Source: [Pseudomonas] carboxydohydrogena
GTDB taxonomy: Bacteria > Pseudomonadota > Alphaproteobacteria > Rhizobiales > Xanthobacteraceae
Assembly (NCBI RefSeq): GCF_029030725.1
Contig: NZ_CP113162.1
Location: forward strand, 2,850,501 to 2,914,500
Direction of reading: 5' to 3'
Length of the DNA stretch: 64,000 bases
The translations under genes were made by a program, and so were the position numbers. Below the pieces are notes generated by a model. That model was not told the origin of the DNA and made no database searches. It saw nothing but the letters and a program-made list of their open reading frames with translations. This document shows positions 36,327 through 45,738 of the stretch, in pieces; position 1 is the first letter of the stretch, and each line of letters opens with the position of its first letter.

Positions 36327-37156
36327 GCAGCCTGCGTCGCATCACGCTGTGCGCCGACGATTACGGCATCAGCGAAGGCGTCAACCGTGCCATCCGCGAC
36401 CTGATCGAACGCCGCCGTCTCAACGCCACATCGGTGATGGTGGTCGGCCCCGCCGCCACGCGCGAGGAAGCCGAGGCACTCTCGCGCGCCGCCGCGAACG
36501 GATGCGACATCGGCCTGCATGTCACGCTGACCGCGCCGTTCTCTCCGCTGACGATGCACTTTCGTCCGCTCGACGGCGGCATGTTCTGGCCCGTGGGCAA
36601 ACTCTTGCGGATGGCACTGTTACGGCGCCTCGATGCCGAATTCGTCCATGCCGAGGTGATGGCGCAGATCGCATTGTTTCGCGAACTGTTCGGCGGGCCG
36701 CCCGCCTATCTCGACGGCCATCAGCACGTCCAGTTGTTTCCGGGAAATCGCGACGGCTTCATCCGGGCCGCGCGCGACGCGGCACCCGAGGCATGGGCGC
36801 GGCAATGCGGGCGGGCACACACATCCTTGCAACTCGGCAATCCCAAGGCGATGCTGCTCGATGCGTTGAGCGCGACCTTCCGCAAGCGTTGCGCCGCGAG
36901 CGGTCTTCGCACCAATCCCGCTTTTGCAGGGGCCTATGATTTCCACACCCTGCCCGACTTCGGCAGCCTGATGCGGGGCTTCCTGAACAACCTTCCCGAT
37001 GGCGGCCTCGTGATGTGCCATCCCGGTTTCGTCGATGAAACCTTGCGGGCGCTCGATCCCCTCACCGACCAGCGCGAGCGCGAGCATGCCTATCTCGCCA
37101 GCGACGATTTCCCTCGCCTGCTCGATGAACTTGGCATTTCTCTGGACAGGGCATGA
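36323..37156 (+). CDS. ChbG/HpnK (YdjC) family carbohydrate deacetylase, NaxD-like
   Basis: This 277-residue protein has the YdjC-fold metal site: CADDYGISEGVN (Asp12, Asp13), GLHVTLT and YLDGHQHVQLFP, plus a late MCHPGF. Members remove acetyl groups from chitooligosaccharides (ChbG), hopanoid sugars (HpnK) or polyprenyl-phosphate-GalNAc (Francisella NaxD). The start GTG 36323 overlaps the glycosyltransferase stop (GTGA). Since the partner is a polyprenyl-phosphate type glycosyltransferase rather than a hopanoid one, the NaxD role, deacetylating a lipid-linked sugar for envelope modification, is the better guess. Confidence 0.85.
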   Translation: MSSLRRITLCADDYGISEGVNRAIRDLIERRRLNATSVMVVGPAATREEAEALSRAAANGCDIGLHVTLTAPFSPLTMHFRPLDGGMFWPVGKLLRMALLRRLDAEFVHAEVMAQIALFRELFGGPPAYLDGHQHVQLFPGNRDGFIRAARDAAPEAWARQCGRAHTSLQLGNPKAMLLDALSATFRKRCAASGLRTNPAFAGAYDFHTLPDFGSLMRGFLNNLPDGGLVMCHPGFVDETLRALDPLTDQREREHAYLASDDFPRLLDELGISLDRA

Positions 37157-37277
37157 AGGCAGTTTGCCGCAGGGCAATGCCACCTTGGCGAAATTTAATC
37201 TCCGCTCCCGCTACTCCCGATCCAAAACCCGCCTAGATCGTTCCTAGAATCATTCGCCCAACGATGTGGAGAGGACG

Positions 37278-38084
37278 ATGACCCCGCAAGAGCGCCAGTT
37301 GATCGACGATCTGTTCGGCCGGCTTGAAAAGCTCGAAACCGCCCCGCGCGATGCCGAGGCGGAATCCGCGATCATGGCCGGTTTGCGGCGCGCGCCGAAT
37401 GCCGTCTACGCGCTGGTGCAGACCGCGCTGTTGCAGGATGAGGCACTCAGGCACGCCGCCGCTCGGATCGAGCAGCTCGAGGCGGGCGAGCGCCCGCAAA
37501 ATCAGGGCAGCTTCCTCGATTCATTGCGTGGCTCGCTGTTCGGCGAGAACACGAACACGGCCGCCGCGCGCGGCTCGGTGCCGAACGTACCGCCGTCCAG
37601 TCCGAACGCGCGGCCAGTGTGGAACACCGGTCAGGTGCTCGGTCAGGCGGACAATTATGCCGATCCGCGTGGCGCACCGGGCGGGTATGGCCAGCCGGGT
37701 TACGGCGCCCCTCAGGCGCAAGGCGGCGGCTCGTCGTTCCTCGGCACGGCGGCGGCAGCCGCGGCCGGCATGATCGGCGGCTCGATCCTGATGAACAGCT
37801 TCCGCGGCCTTGGCGGGCTCGGCGGCGGCCAGCAGCAGAGCTTCGGCGGCGGTTCCGCCAATCCGTGGGGCGGCGGCGGCAATGACCCCCTCGCGCGCGA
37901 TGCCGGCATCAACGACATCGGCAAAAATAACAGTGGCGGCATCGAGGATCGCCGCCAGAGTTTCGCCGACCAGGCCCAGGATGCCCAGCAGGACCGCGAC
38001 GACGACCAGGATCAGGACCAGGACGACGATGACGGCGATTTCGACGATGCCGGCTTCGATTCCGACGACAGCGACTTCGCGTAA
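37278..38084 (+). CDS. DUF2076 domain protein with acidic tail
   Basis: The 268-residue protein begins MTPQERQLIDDLFGRLEKLE and ALVQTALLQDEALRHA, the DUF2076 helical N-terminus (about 1-75). A Gly/Pro/Gln-rich middle follows, with a short hydrophobic glycine segment (AAAAAAGMIGGSILMNSF, about 160-177). The tail from about residue 235 is almost entirely Asp/Gln/Glu. ATG 37278 follows GGAGAGGA. DUF2076 proteins are described as periplasmic-sensor-like but no signal peptide is visible here, so location and role are uncertain. Confidence 0.8.
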   Translation: MTPQERQLIDDLFGRLEKLETAPRDAEAESAIMAGLRRAPNAVYALVQTALLQDEALRHAAARIEQLEAGERPQNQGSFLDSLRGSLFGENTNTAAARGSVPNVPPSSPNARPVWNTGQVLGQADNYADPRGAPGGYGQPGYGAPQAQGGGSSFLGTAAAAAAGMIGGSILMNSFRGLGGLGGGQQQSFGGGSANPWGGGGNDPLARDAGINDIGKNNSGGIEDRRQSFADQAQDAQQDRDDDQDQDQDDDDGDFDDAGFDSDDSDFA

Positions 38085-38107
38085 CCCTTAGGCGTCGCGC
38101 ATCCGCA

Positions 38108-38144
38108 AATAAAAACGGCCGCTGCGACAGCGGCCGTTTTCATG
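38108..38144. terminator. Bidirectional hairpin between DUF2076 gene and L,D-transpeptidase
   Basis: AAAACGGCCGCTG (38112-38124) pairs perfectly with CAGCGGCCGTTTT (38128-38140) around a CGA loop. A-run and T-run flank the stem on opposite sides, so it works for both convergent genes. Confidence 0.85.
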
Positions 38145-38161
38145 TTCAGAACCGGAGTTGC

Positions 38162-38908
38162 TTAGAGCACGACGACGCGGGTGCCGACCTTGACGCGGCC
38201 ATAGAGGTCGATGACGTCCTCGTTGCGCATACGAATGCAGCCCGAGGAGACGTTGGTGCCGATCGTCCACGGTTCGTTGGAGCCATGGATGCGATACAGC
38301 GTCGAGCCGAGATACATCGCGCGGGCGCCAAGGGGATTTTCCGGGCCGCCTTCCATATGGCGCGGCAGGTCGGGACGGCGCTTGATCATTTCCGCGGGCG
38401 GCGTCCAGTCCGGCCACTCGCGCTTGGCGGAGATCGTCTTCACGCCGGACCACATGAAGCCGGGCTTGCCGACGCCGACGCCGTACCGCAGCGCCCGGCC
38501 GTTGCCCTGCACCAGATAGAGAAACTTGTTCGGCGTATCGATCACCAGCGTGCCCGGCGCTTCCTTGCCGTTATAATCGACCACCTGCTTTTCATAGCGC
38601 GGATCGAAGCCGGGCTGCGCCGCTTCAACCGCGCGCTCCTGCTGATAGCCATAGCCGCGCTGGCGCGGATCGTACGGTTCCTGCTGCTGATACACCGGCG
38701 CGGCCTGCTCGCCGCCGCCGAACAGAAACTGGATGAAGCCGCCACCCATATTGTTATTGGCGGGCTGCCGGTAGGCGACCTGCTGTGGGGCACTTTCGGG
38801 CTGCGAGGCATAATAAACCTGAGGCCCGGCGCTTTGGGCGAACGCGGGATAGCTCATGCCGGTCAGGCATGCGGCGGCAACGAGCGCGAGGCGGATTTTT
38901 GCGGACAT
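38162..38908 (-). CDS. L,D-transpeptidase, YkuD/ErfK family
   Basis: This 248-residue periplasmic enzyme forms 3-3 peptidoglycan crosslinks or attaches proteins to the wall. It has a signal peptide (LALVAAACLTGMSYPAFAQ), a Gln/Tyr/Pro-rich linker to about residue 90, and a YkuD domain ending with HGSN (His208) and the nucleophile Cys224 in SSGCIRMRNEDVIDLY. All catalytic residues are present. It stands alone between a terminator and a 290-base gap. Confidence 0.92.
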   Translation of the reverse strand: MSAKIRLALVAAACLTGMSYPAFAQSAGPQVYYASQPESAPQQVAYRQPANNNMGGGFIQFLFGGGEQAAPVYQQQEPYDPRQRGYGYQQERAVEAAQPGFDPRYEKQVVDYNGKEAPGTLVIDTPNKFLYLVQGNGRALRYGVGVGKPGFMWSGVKTISAKREWPDWTPPAEMIKRRPDLPRHMEGGPENPLGARAMYLGSTLYRIHGSNEPWTIGTNVSSGCIRMRNEDVIDLYGRVKVGTRVVVL

Positions 38909-39200
38909 GGACGTACTCTGTACTGTTCGTCACGGATCATGCGGGCGAGACGACGCCTCGCACCCCGATGTAACAATGCGACCGCGGAAGTTTTGGTAAA
39001 CGAAAGCTGCGTTTCGATTCACCACATTGCGCGGCCACACGCGTTCTTCCCAACAGCGTTTATTTTTAATGAAAGACGCAGGCTCATGGTTAATTCCCGT
39101 TGAGCATGTTCAAAGTTTTCGGTTCCCCAAAAATGCCCATGAACCACGCGTTAAATAGCCGGCCGCTAGAGGTTGTGCATTGAGGTTGGGGAAGAATTCC

Positions 39201-39971
39201 ATGACTGCTCAACGCAAGCGTTTCCGCATTGAAGAATTACAGTTCGGCGCCATGCCGGAATTGAACGAGACAGGCTCCGATCAGATGCACGAACGCATCA
39301 TGACCGAGTTGCGCGTCATCCGCGAACAGATGGGCCGGATCACCCTGGGCTCCCGCGCCAAGGCCGAAAACAGCAACACCACCCTCGCGCAGGAAGAAGC
39401 CAACGCCAAGGCGACGCTCGAATCCTACCGCGCACAGATCGCCCAATGCGAGAAGCTCAAGGTCGAACTCGACCTGATCCACGAAGCGATCAACCGCACC
39501 AAGCAGGAAATCGCCGTGCTGCACGGCACGAGCTTCAGCGGCGACGAGATGTCCAAGGTCACGGGCGAACTCGGCGCCATCGTCGGCGGCACCGAGGAAG
39601 CCACCGACCAGATTCTCGCGGCGGCGGAAGCCATCGACCAGGCGGCCAGCGCGCTCGCCAAGGGCACTTCGGCCGATCAGCAGGAACGCATGGTCGCCGA
39701 CATCTCCGAGCGCGTCATCAGCATCTTCGAGGCCTGCAACTTCCAGGACCTCACCGGCCAGCGCATCAGCAAGGTGATGAACACGATGAAATTCATCGAA
39801 CATCACATCAACGTCATGATGGATATCTGGGGCGGCGTCGATGCCATCAAGGCGCATGCACCGGCCATTCTCGACACCCGCGAGGGCGACGCCAAGTTGC
39901 TCAACGGCCCGAAGCTCGACGGCGACGAAGGCCACGCCTCGCAGAACGATATCGACGCACTGTTCAATTAA
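39201..39971 (+). CDS. cheZ: CheZ-type chemotaxis phosphatase
   Basis: The 256-residue, almost entirely helical protein has the CheZ signature FQDLTGQRISKVM with the catalytic pair Asp183 and Gln187, a long coiled coil (about 28-110 and 120-180), and a C-terminal QNDIDALFN that resembles the CheY-binding tail of enteric CheZ. It should dephosphorylate CheY-P. ATG 39201 follows GGGGAAG. It is monocistronic, ends at a strong terminator, and lies 33 kb from the cheY of this window. Confidence 0.88.
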   Translation: MTAQRKRFRIEELQFGAMPELNETGSDQMHERIMTELRVIREQMGRITLGSRAKAENSNTTLAQEEANAKATLESYRAQIAQCEKLKVELDLIHEAINRTKQEIAVLHGTSFSGDEMSKVTGELGAIVGGTEEATDQILAAAEAIDQAASALAKGTSADQQERMVADISERVISIFEACNFQDLTGQRISKVMNTMKFIEHHINVMMDIWGGVDAIKAHAPAILDTREGDAKLLNGPKLDGDEGHASQNDIDALFN

Positions 39972-39990
39972 AAAAAGCCGCCAACCCTTC

Positions 39991-40026
39991 TCAGCGTCCC
40001 CGCCTCGGCGGGGACGCTTTTGTTTT
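39991..40026 (+). terminator. Rho-independent terminator of cheZ
   Basis: AGCGTCCCCGCC (39993-40004) pairs with GGCGGGGACGCT (40007-40018), followed by TTTTGTTTT. This is a strong intrinsic terminator for the plus strand. Confidence 0.88.
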
Positions 40027-40029
40027 GCC

Positions 40030-41232
40030 TCACACCCGCCGCAGCAATGAAAAGCACAACAGCGCCAGCGCAATCGTCGCGATCATGATCTCGAGCGCCG
40101 CCTGATCCGACCAGCGGTCGATCACGAAGGCCAGAATGAACGGCGCCAGTGCCTGCATGATCTGTCCGGGCCGCGAAATCCGCCCGACCACGCGGCCGTA
40201 TCCCGCCGGGCCGAACGTCGCGAGCGGCAGCGCCCCGCGCGCGATCGTCATCACGCCATTGGCGGCACCGAACAAGATCGCGAAAATCATGGCATGCAAT
40301 ATCGAGATGCCGGCAAACGACAGGATCGCGAACGCGACCGCCATGCTGCCCATCGAGATACGTGCCACCCAGACCGGATGCAGCCGCCCCCTGCTGGCGA
40401 AATCCGCAAACCGCGTCACGAGCTGGGCGGGGCCGAACATCGCGCCGATCGTGACGGCAAGCCCGGGATCGATTCCGCCGCGCTGCAAGATCGGCAAAAG
40501 GTGCGTCGTGGTGCCGGACAGCGCGAAGGCGTGGCCCGCGAAACCCGCCGCCATCAGGATGAACGGCCAGCCGTGAGGCTGGATGAAGCGTTTCTTCGCG
40601 ACCGGTTCGTCGGCCTCTGGAACCGGCACCTTCACCTGCGCCCTGCGCCTCGGCAGCGCAAACCAGTGCAGCGGCGCGATCAGAAAAGCGAGCACAGCGG
40701 CCCATGTGAAGAACACGCTCTCCCAACCGAATTGCTCGATCAGGAAGTGCATCAGAGGCCAGCCGACGGTGGAGGCAAGCCCGCCGGAAAATGTCACGAC
40801 CGTGATCGGCCCGCGAGAGGCCATGCCGTAGATTCGCGTCAGCGTGGTGAAGGCGGGATCGTAGAGGCAGGAGGCGATGGCAACCCCGATCAGGAGCCAG
40901 GCCAGCAAATAGAGCGGGTAATTCGGCGCCAGCGGCAACAGCAGCAGTCCGGCGGACCCGATCAACGCGCCGACGGACATCACCAGATTGCCGCCGCGCT
41001 TGTCGATCAGGCCGCAGGCATAGGGCGCGCACAGGCCCGAGGTGCCGAGCGCGATGGAAAACCCGGACAGCGCCAGCGGCAGCGACCAGCCATGGGCCTC
41101 CGCGATATAAGTCATGGTGAGCGCGGGAGGGTAGAACAGCGCGCCCCACCCCAGTATCTGGGTCGCGCACAGCACCGCCACCGCGCGACGAGGCCCTGCG
41201 ATCAGCGCGGCCGGTCCGGCGAAAATGGTCAT
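40030..41232 (-). CDS. Major facilitator superfamily transporter
   Basis: This 400-residue protein has about twelve hydrophobic helices in two halves with a hydrophilic loop near residues 195-215 (PRRRAQVKVPVPEADEPV). It resembles the oxalate/formate-antiporter-like and monocarboxylate branch of MFS in general form, with GWGALFYPPALTMTY in helix 1-2, but the substrate cannot be told. The ATG at 41232 is only four bases from the CTAG end of the second twin-hairpin repeat, so that repeat occupies the 5' control region. Confidence 0.85.
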   Translation of the reverse strand: MTIFAGPAALIAGPRRAVAVLCATQILGWGALFYPPALTMTYIAEAHGWSLPLALSGFSIALGTSGLCAPYACGLIDKRGGNLVMSVGALIGSAGLLLLPLAPNYPLYLLAWLLIGVAIASCLYDPAFTTLTRIYGMASRGPITVVTFSGGLASTVGWPLMHFLIEQFGWESVFFTWAAVLAFLIAPLHWFALPRRRAQVKVPVPEADEPVAKKRFIQPHGWPFILMAAGFAGHAFALSGTTTHLLPILQRGGIDPGLAVTIGAMFGPAQLVTRFADFASRGRLHPVWVARISMGSMAVAFAILSFAGISILHAMIFAILFGAANGVMTIARGALPLATFGPAGYGRVVGRISRPGQIMQALAPFILAFVIDRWSDQAALEIMIATIALALLCFSLLRRV

Positions 41233-41236
41233 GTTG

Positions 41237-41418
41237 CTAGTGTGTCGGTTCCGAAATTCGCATTATTTTCCCGGCGCGTCCCACAAGCGAATTTCTGAAC
41301 CCAAATCATACTCGAATCACAGGCTTAGAATCGCAGGCTAGCGCGTGCCCTTTCGAATCCGAAGTTCGCTACACAAGGTGCTGCATGGCGGGGAGAGCTA
41401 CGAATTCGCGACACGCGC
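41237..41418. repeat. Twin-hairpin intergenic repeat, copy B (diverged)
   Basis: Hairpin 1 pairs 41247-41261 with 41287-41301 (14 of 15 bases, 25-base loop). Hairpin 2 begins at 41341 with GCGCGTG and closes at 41407-41418 with a degenerate inner stem. The left arm of hairpin 2 shares an unbroken 24-base identity with copy A (41349-41372 against 10649-10672). The stem of hairpin 1 differs from copy A by a compensatory pair: A41256-T41292 here, G10576-C10612 in copy A. The CTAG end faces the MFS start codon. Confidence 0.82.
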
Positions 41419-41466
41419 ATGATGTCAGGATTCGCGGATTACAGAAGAGCAGCCCGCGCAGCGTTT

Positions 41467-41964
41467 CTATGCGCGCGGCGCGCAGCGCACATAGACCATG
41501 GTGCCGTATCGCGTCGCAGCATCCGGATCGATGAAGCGCGTGGTCAGCACCCGGCCGTCGAAGGAGACAATCTCGCGATCCTGCGGTCCGCCAGCCGGGC
41601 CCGCGGGGCCGATATAGTTCTTCCCGCTTTGGCTGCCCTTGAGGCGCAATTCCTGCGGGGTCGCCTCGTCGGCGAGATGCATGATCACGCCCCCGGTCGG
41701 CCCCTTGCCGATCACGTAAGGCTGCCTGCATTGCCCGCGCGCGGCATTCTCGGTCCGGACGCGGTCTTCCGGCTTGTGATAGGCGGCAAGGCCCCAGCGG
41801 CCGACCAGTTCATCGGCGCGAATGGTCGAAGGGATTTCCGGCGGCGCCGCCGGTTCCTGCGAAACCGGCGTGTTGCCGTTGAGGCTGAAACTGCTGCAAC
41901 CACCGATCCAGGCGGCAAGAACCGAAACCATCACCAATTTTGAAGCGGTGCGCAGACTGATCAT
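41467..41964 (-). CDS. Outer-membrane-type lipoprotein of unknown function
   Basis: The 165-residue product has a lipoprotein signal with lipobox IGGC (lipidated Cys near residue 23), an acidic/Pro linker, and a small domain that begins DELVGRWGLAAYHK and contains two further cysteines (GQCRQP and VRCAPRA). No Asp follows the lipidated cysteine (CSS), so export to the outer membrane is expected. No family is recognised. ATG 41964; the gene is separated from groES by a 285-base divergent region. Confidence 0.8.
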   Translation of the reverse strand: MISLRTASKLVMVSVLAAWIGGCSSFSLNGNTPVSQEPAAPPEIPSTIRADELVGRWGLAAYHKPEDRVRTENAARGQCRQPYVIGKGPTGGVIMHLADEATPQELRLKGSQSGKNYIGPAGPAGGPQDREIVSFDGRVLTTRFIDPDAATRYGTMVYVRCAPRA

Positions 41965-42107
41965 AAATTCTCCTACACGACTTCATGAACCACGTTGGCC
42001 AGCCTGGCAAGCGGCGACGTTCTCTCAAAGTCACTGTTCGCGAATGCGGATGATGGCTTCGAGCATCATATAATGACCTCACCAAGGTCTTAAGCTGGCA
42101 GCGTTGC

Positions 42108-42136
42108 TTGACAGGGAAAGCGCCAACCCATATTTC
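42108..42136 (+). promoter_or_regulatory. Probable groESL promoter, heat-shock type
   Basis: TTGACA (42108-42113, within CTTGACA) is followed after 17 bases by TATTTC (42131-42136, within CCCATATTTC). This fits both a sigma-70-like pair and the alphaproteobacterial RpoH pattern CTTG...CCCATAT. It sits 16 bases upstream of the CIRCE element. Confidence 0.65.
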
Positions 42137-42151
42137 CCCTCGGCAACACTA

Positions 42152-42178
42152 TTAGCACTCCCAAAATGGGACTGCCAA
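42152..42178 (+). promoter_or_regulatory. CIRCE element, HrcA operator
   Basis: TTAGCACTC, nine bases, then GACTGCCAA matches the CIRCE consensus (TTAGCACTC-N9-GAGTGCTAA) with an exact left arm and two changes in the right arm. It lies between the promoter and groES, the usual place for HrcA repression. Confidence 0.9.
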
Positions 42179-42249
42179 TCTCGTCCGAAGGGCGGCTCTC
42201 GCTTCGCCCGATCCCAAAACGCTGAAACCCAACGCTGAAGGACCTCACC

Positions 42250-42546
42250 ATGGCCAAGACCACGTTCCGTCCGCTGCACGACCGCGTCGTCGTCAAGCGC
42301 ATCGACGCCGAAGAGAAGACCAAGGGCGGCATCATCATTCCCGACAACGCCAAGGAAAAGCCCTCCGAAGGTCAGGTGGTCGCTGTCGGTCCGGGCGGAC
42401 GCGACGAGAGCGGCAAGCTGATCCCGATGGACCTCAAGGTCGGCAACCGCGTGCTGTTCGGCAAGTGGTCCGGCACCGAGGTCAAGCTCGACGGCGAGGA
42501 TCTCCTCATCATGAAGGAATCCGACATCCTCGGCGTGCTGGGCTGA
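42250..42546 (+). CDS. groES: Co-chaperonin GroES
   Basis: The 98-residue protein ([30 protein letters not shown] mobile loop, [10 protein letters not shown]) is the seven-subunit lid of the GroEL cage. AAGGACCTCACC precedes the ATG. It heads a two-gene operon controlled by the CIRCE box upstream, with groEL 51 bases downstream. Confidence 0.98.
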   Translation: MAKTTFRPLHDRVVVKRIDAEEKTKGGIIIPDNAKEKPSEGQVVAVGPGGRDESGKLIPMDLKVGNRVLFGKWSGTEVKLDGEDLLIMKESDILGVLG

Positions 42547-42591
42547 AGCAGCCTCTCCCGACATCATTCAAGACATCTCAATTCGGAGTAA

Positions 42592-44250
<1,659 letters not shown>

Positions 44251-44277
44251 GCTCTCGACCTTCATCTTTCCGGAAAA

Positions 44278-44307
44278 CGAAAAGCCGCCTTCGGGCGGCT
44301 TTTTTTG
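44278..44307 (+). terminator. Terminator of groESL
   Basis: AAAGCCGCC (44281-44289) pairs with GGCGGCTTT (44294-44302) around a stable TTCG loop, followed by TTTTT. Strong intrinsic terminator. Confidence 0.92.
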
Positions 44308-44489
44308 TTGCCGATACTTTCACTGCGGGCACGGCGCCGCTCGCGGCAAATAATACCCGCCCCTCAATCGCCTGAAACGAGGAAAACGCTATTCCGGCAA
44401 TGAGATGGCGTTCAAATCATACAGATAAGCGTCTATGGTCGCCCCGCTTGTCCCGATGGACGTTCCCCGCTTCACGCAGGATGCCCCTG

Positions 44490-45701
44490 ATGCGATTTCC
44501 GATCCTTGCCTGCTCGGCCCTCATCCTCGGCATTGCCGCGACCCCGTTCGCGATGGCGCAGACCGCCAGGACACCCGCGAAAAGCCCACCTGTTGGCGGC
44601 GAGGTGCGCTACTTCACCGGGCTTGGCGACATTCTCGGCGATTTGCCCGTCGATGCCTTCATCCGGGAGATCCACGACGGCGGCAAGATTACCTCAACCG
44701 TGCTCGATGTCTGCTATTCGGCCTCGATGGGCTCCGAGCACAAGGATCGCTTTGCCGTTGAGTTGAAAGCCGATGGCCAGAAGCTGAGCGGCACCGGCCA
44801 GACCACCGAGGAAAAACTGCCTGTCACCGTCAGCCTGACGCGCAAGCCCGAGAACAGGGCCATCACCTTCCAGGGCAAGATCACGATCGGCGACAAGACG
44901 TCCGAGGTCACCTCGACCGACAATACCGATTCCGATCAGCGGGAGTTCGAGGCCGCCCAGAACACGGACGACAGCATCACCGCGAACCCGGCGGACTTCA
45001 CCGAACTGTCGCCGCAGTCGCTTGCCCTCAGGGTGAAGCGCGAGAATTTCGCCGATCTTCTGAAAAGCCTGCGCAACGACGATGTCGAGTTGTCGCTCGA
45101 CAGCCTCGCCACCGACTGCGCCGCGCTGCGCAGCGGCACGCAGCTCGTGCGCTTCGACGTCGATCCGCAGCGCGCGGGCGCTCTCCTCGCGCGCCTGAAA
45201 ACCGCGCCGGGTGTGGTCGCCGCGGGCTGGACCACCGGCAGTTACGATACCGAGCGCGCCGTTCGCGTTCCGGCGGCCGACTGGCGCAAGGACGGCAAGA
45301 TCGACCGCGATCACCTGGCTTCCGCGCTCGCGGCCAGCGCCTCGAAAATCCTCAAGGCGCAGGCCGCCAGCACCAAATGGAGTGACACCACGGGCGAACT
45401 GACGATCACGATGAAGCGTCCCAACACCCTCGTGCCCTCGCTCAACCTCACCGACACGCTGGAAGTGTCGGCGCTGGTCGGCCCCGAAAAGCCGGGCAAT
45501 ACCGACCGGCTGGTGATCTGGCTCGGCGTGCCCACGACGACGACGCGCGATGAAACCAGTGGCCCGCATTTGAACTTCGCGGATTCCGCGGCTGGCGACG
45601 AAACCGAGAACACCTACACTGACGACGACGGCCTTGTGCAGGGCATCGCCGCCGACCTCAAGGGACAACGCTGGGATGCCGAGCAAGCGGCGTGGAAATG
45701 A
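44490..45701 (+). CDS. Secreted protein of unknown function
   Basis: The 403-residue product has a clear signal peptide (ILACSALILGIAATPFAMAQ, cleavage near residue 23) and a soluble periplasmic body with no membrane helix. Only two cysteines remain after processing. I do not recognise a domain. ATG 44490 has AGGA eight bases upstream; an ATG at 44481 is too close to that site. It is followed 37 bases later by the FAD oxidoreductase in the same direction, so the two may form an operon. Confidence 0.75.
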   Translation: MRFPILACSALILGIAATPFAMAQTARTPAKSPPVGGEVRYFTGLGDILGDLPVDAFIREIHDGGKITSTVLDVCYSASMGSEHKDRFAVELKADGQKLSGTGQTTEEKLPVTVSLTRKPENRAITFQGKITIGDKTSEVTSTDNTDSDQREFEAAQNTDDSITANPADFTELSPQSLALRVKRENFADLLKSLRNDDVELSLDSLATDCAALRSGTQLVRFDVDPQRAGALLARLKTAPGVVAAGWTTGSYDTERAVRVPAADWRKDGKIDRDHLASALAASASKILKAQAASTKWSDTTGELTITMKRPNTLVPSLNLTDTLEVSALVGPEKPGNTDRLVIWLGVPTTTTRDETSGPHLNFADSAAGDETENTYTDDDGLVQGIAADLKGQRWDAEQAAWK

Positions 45702-45738
45702 TGCCCGTCATTTCCCGCAGCAACCCGGCTCAGGACTG

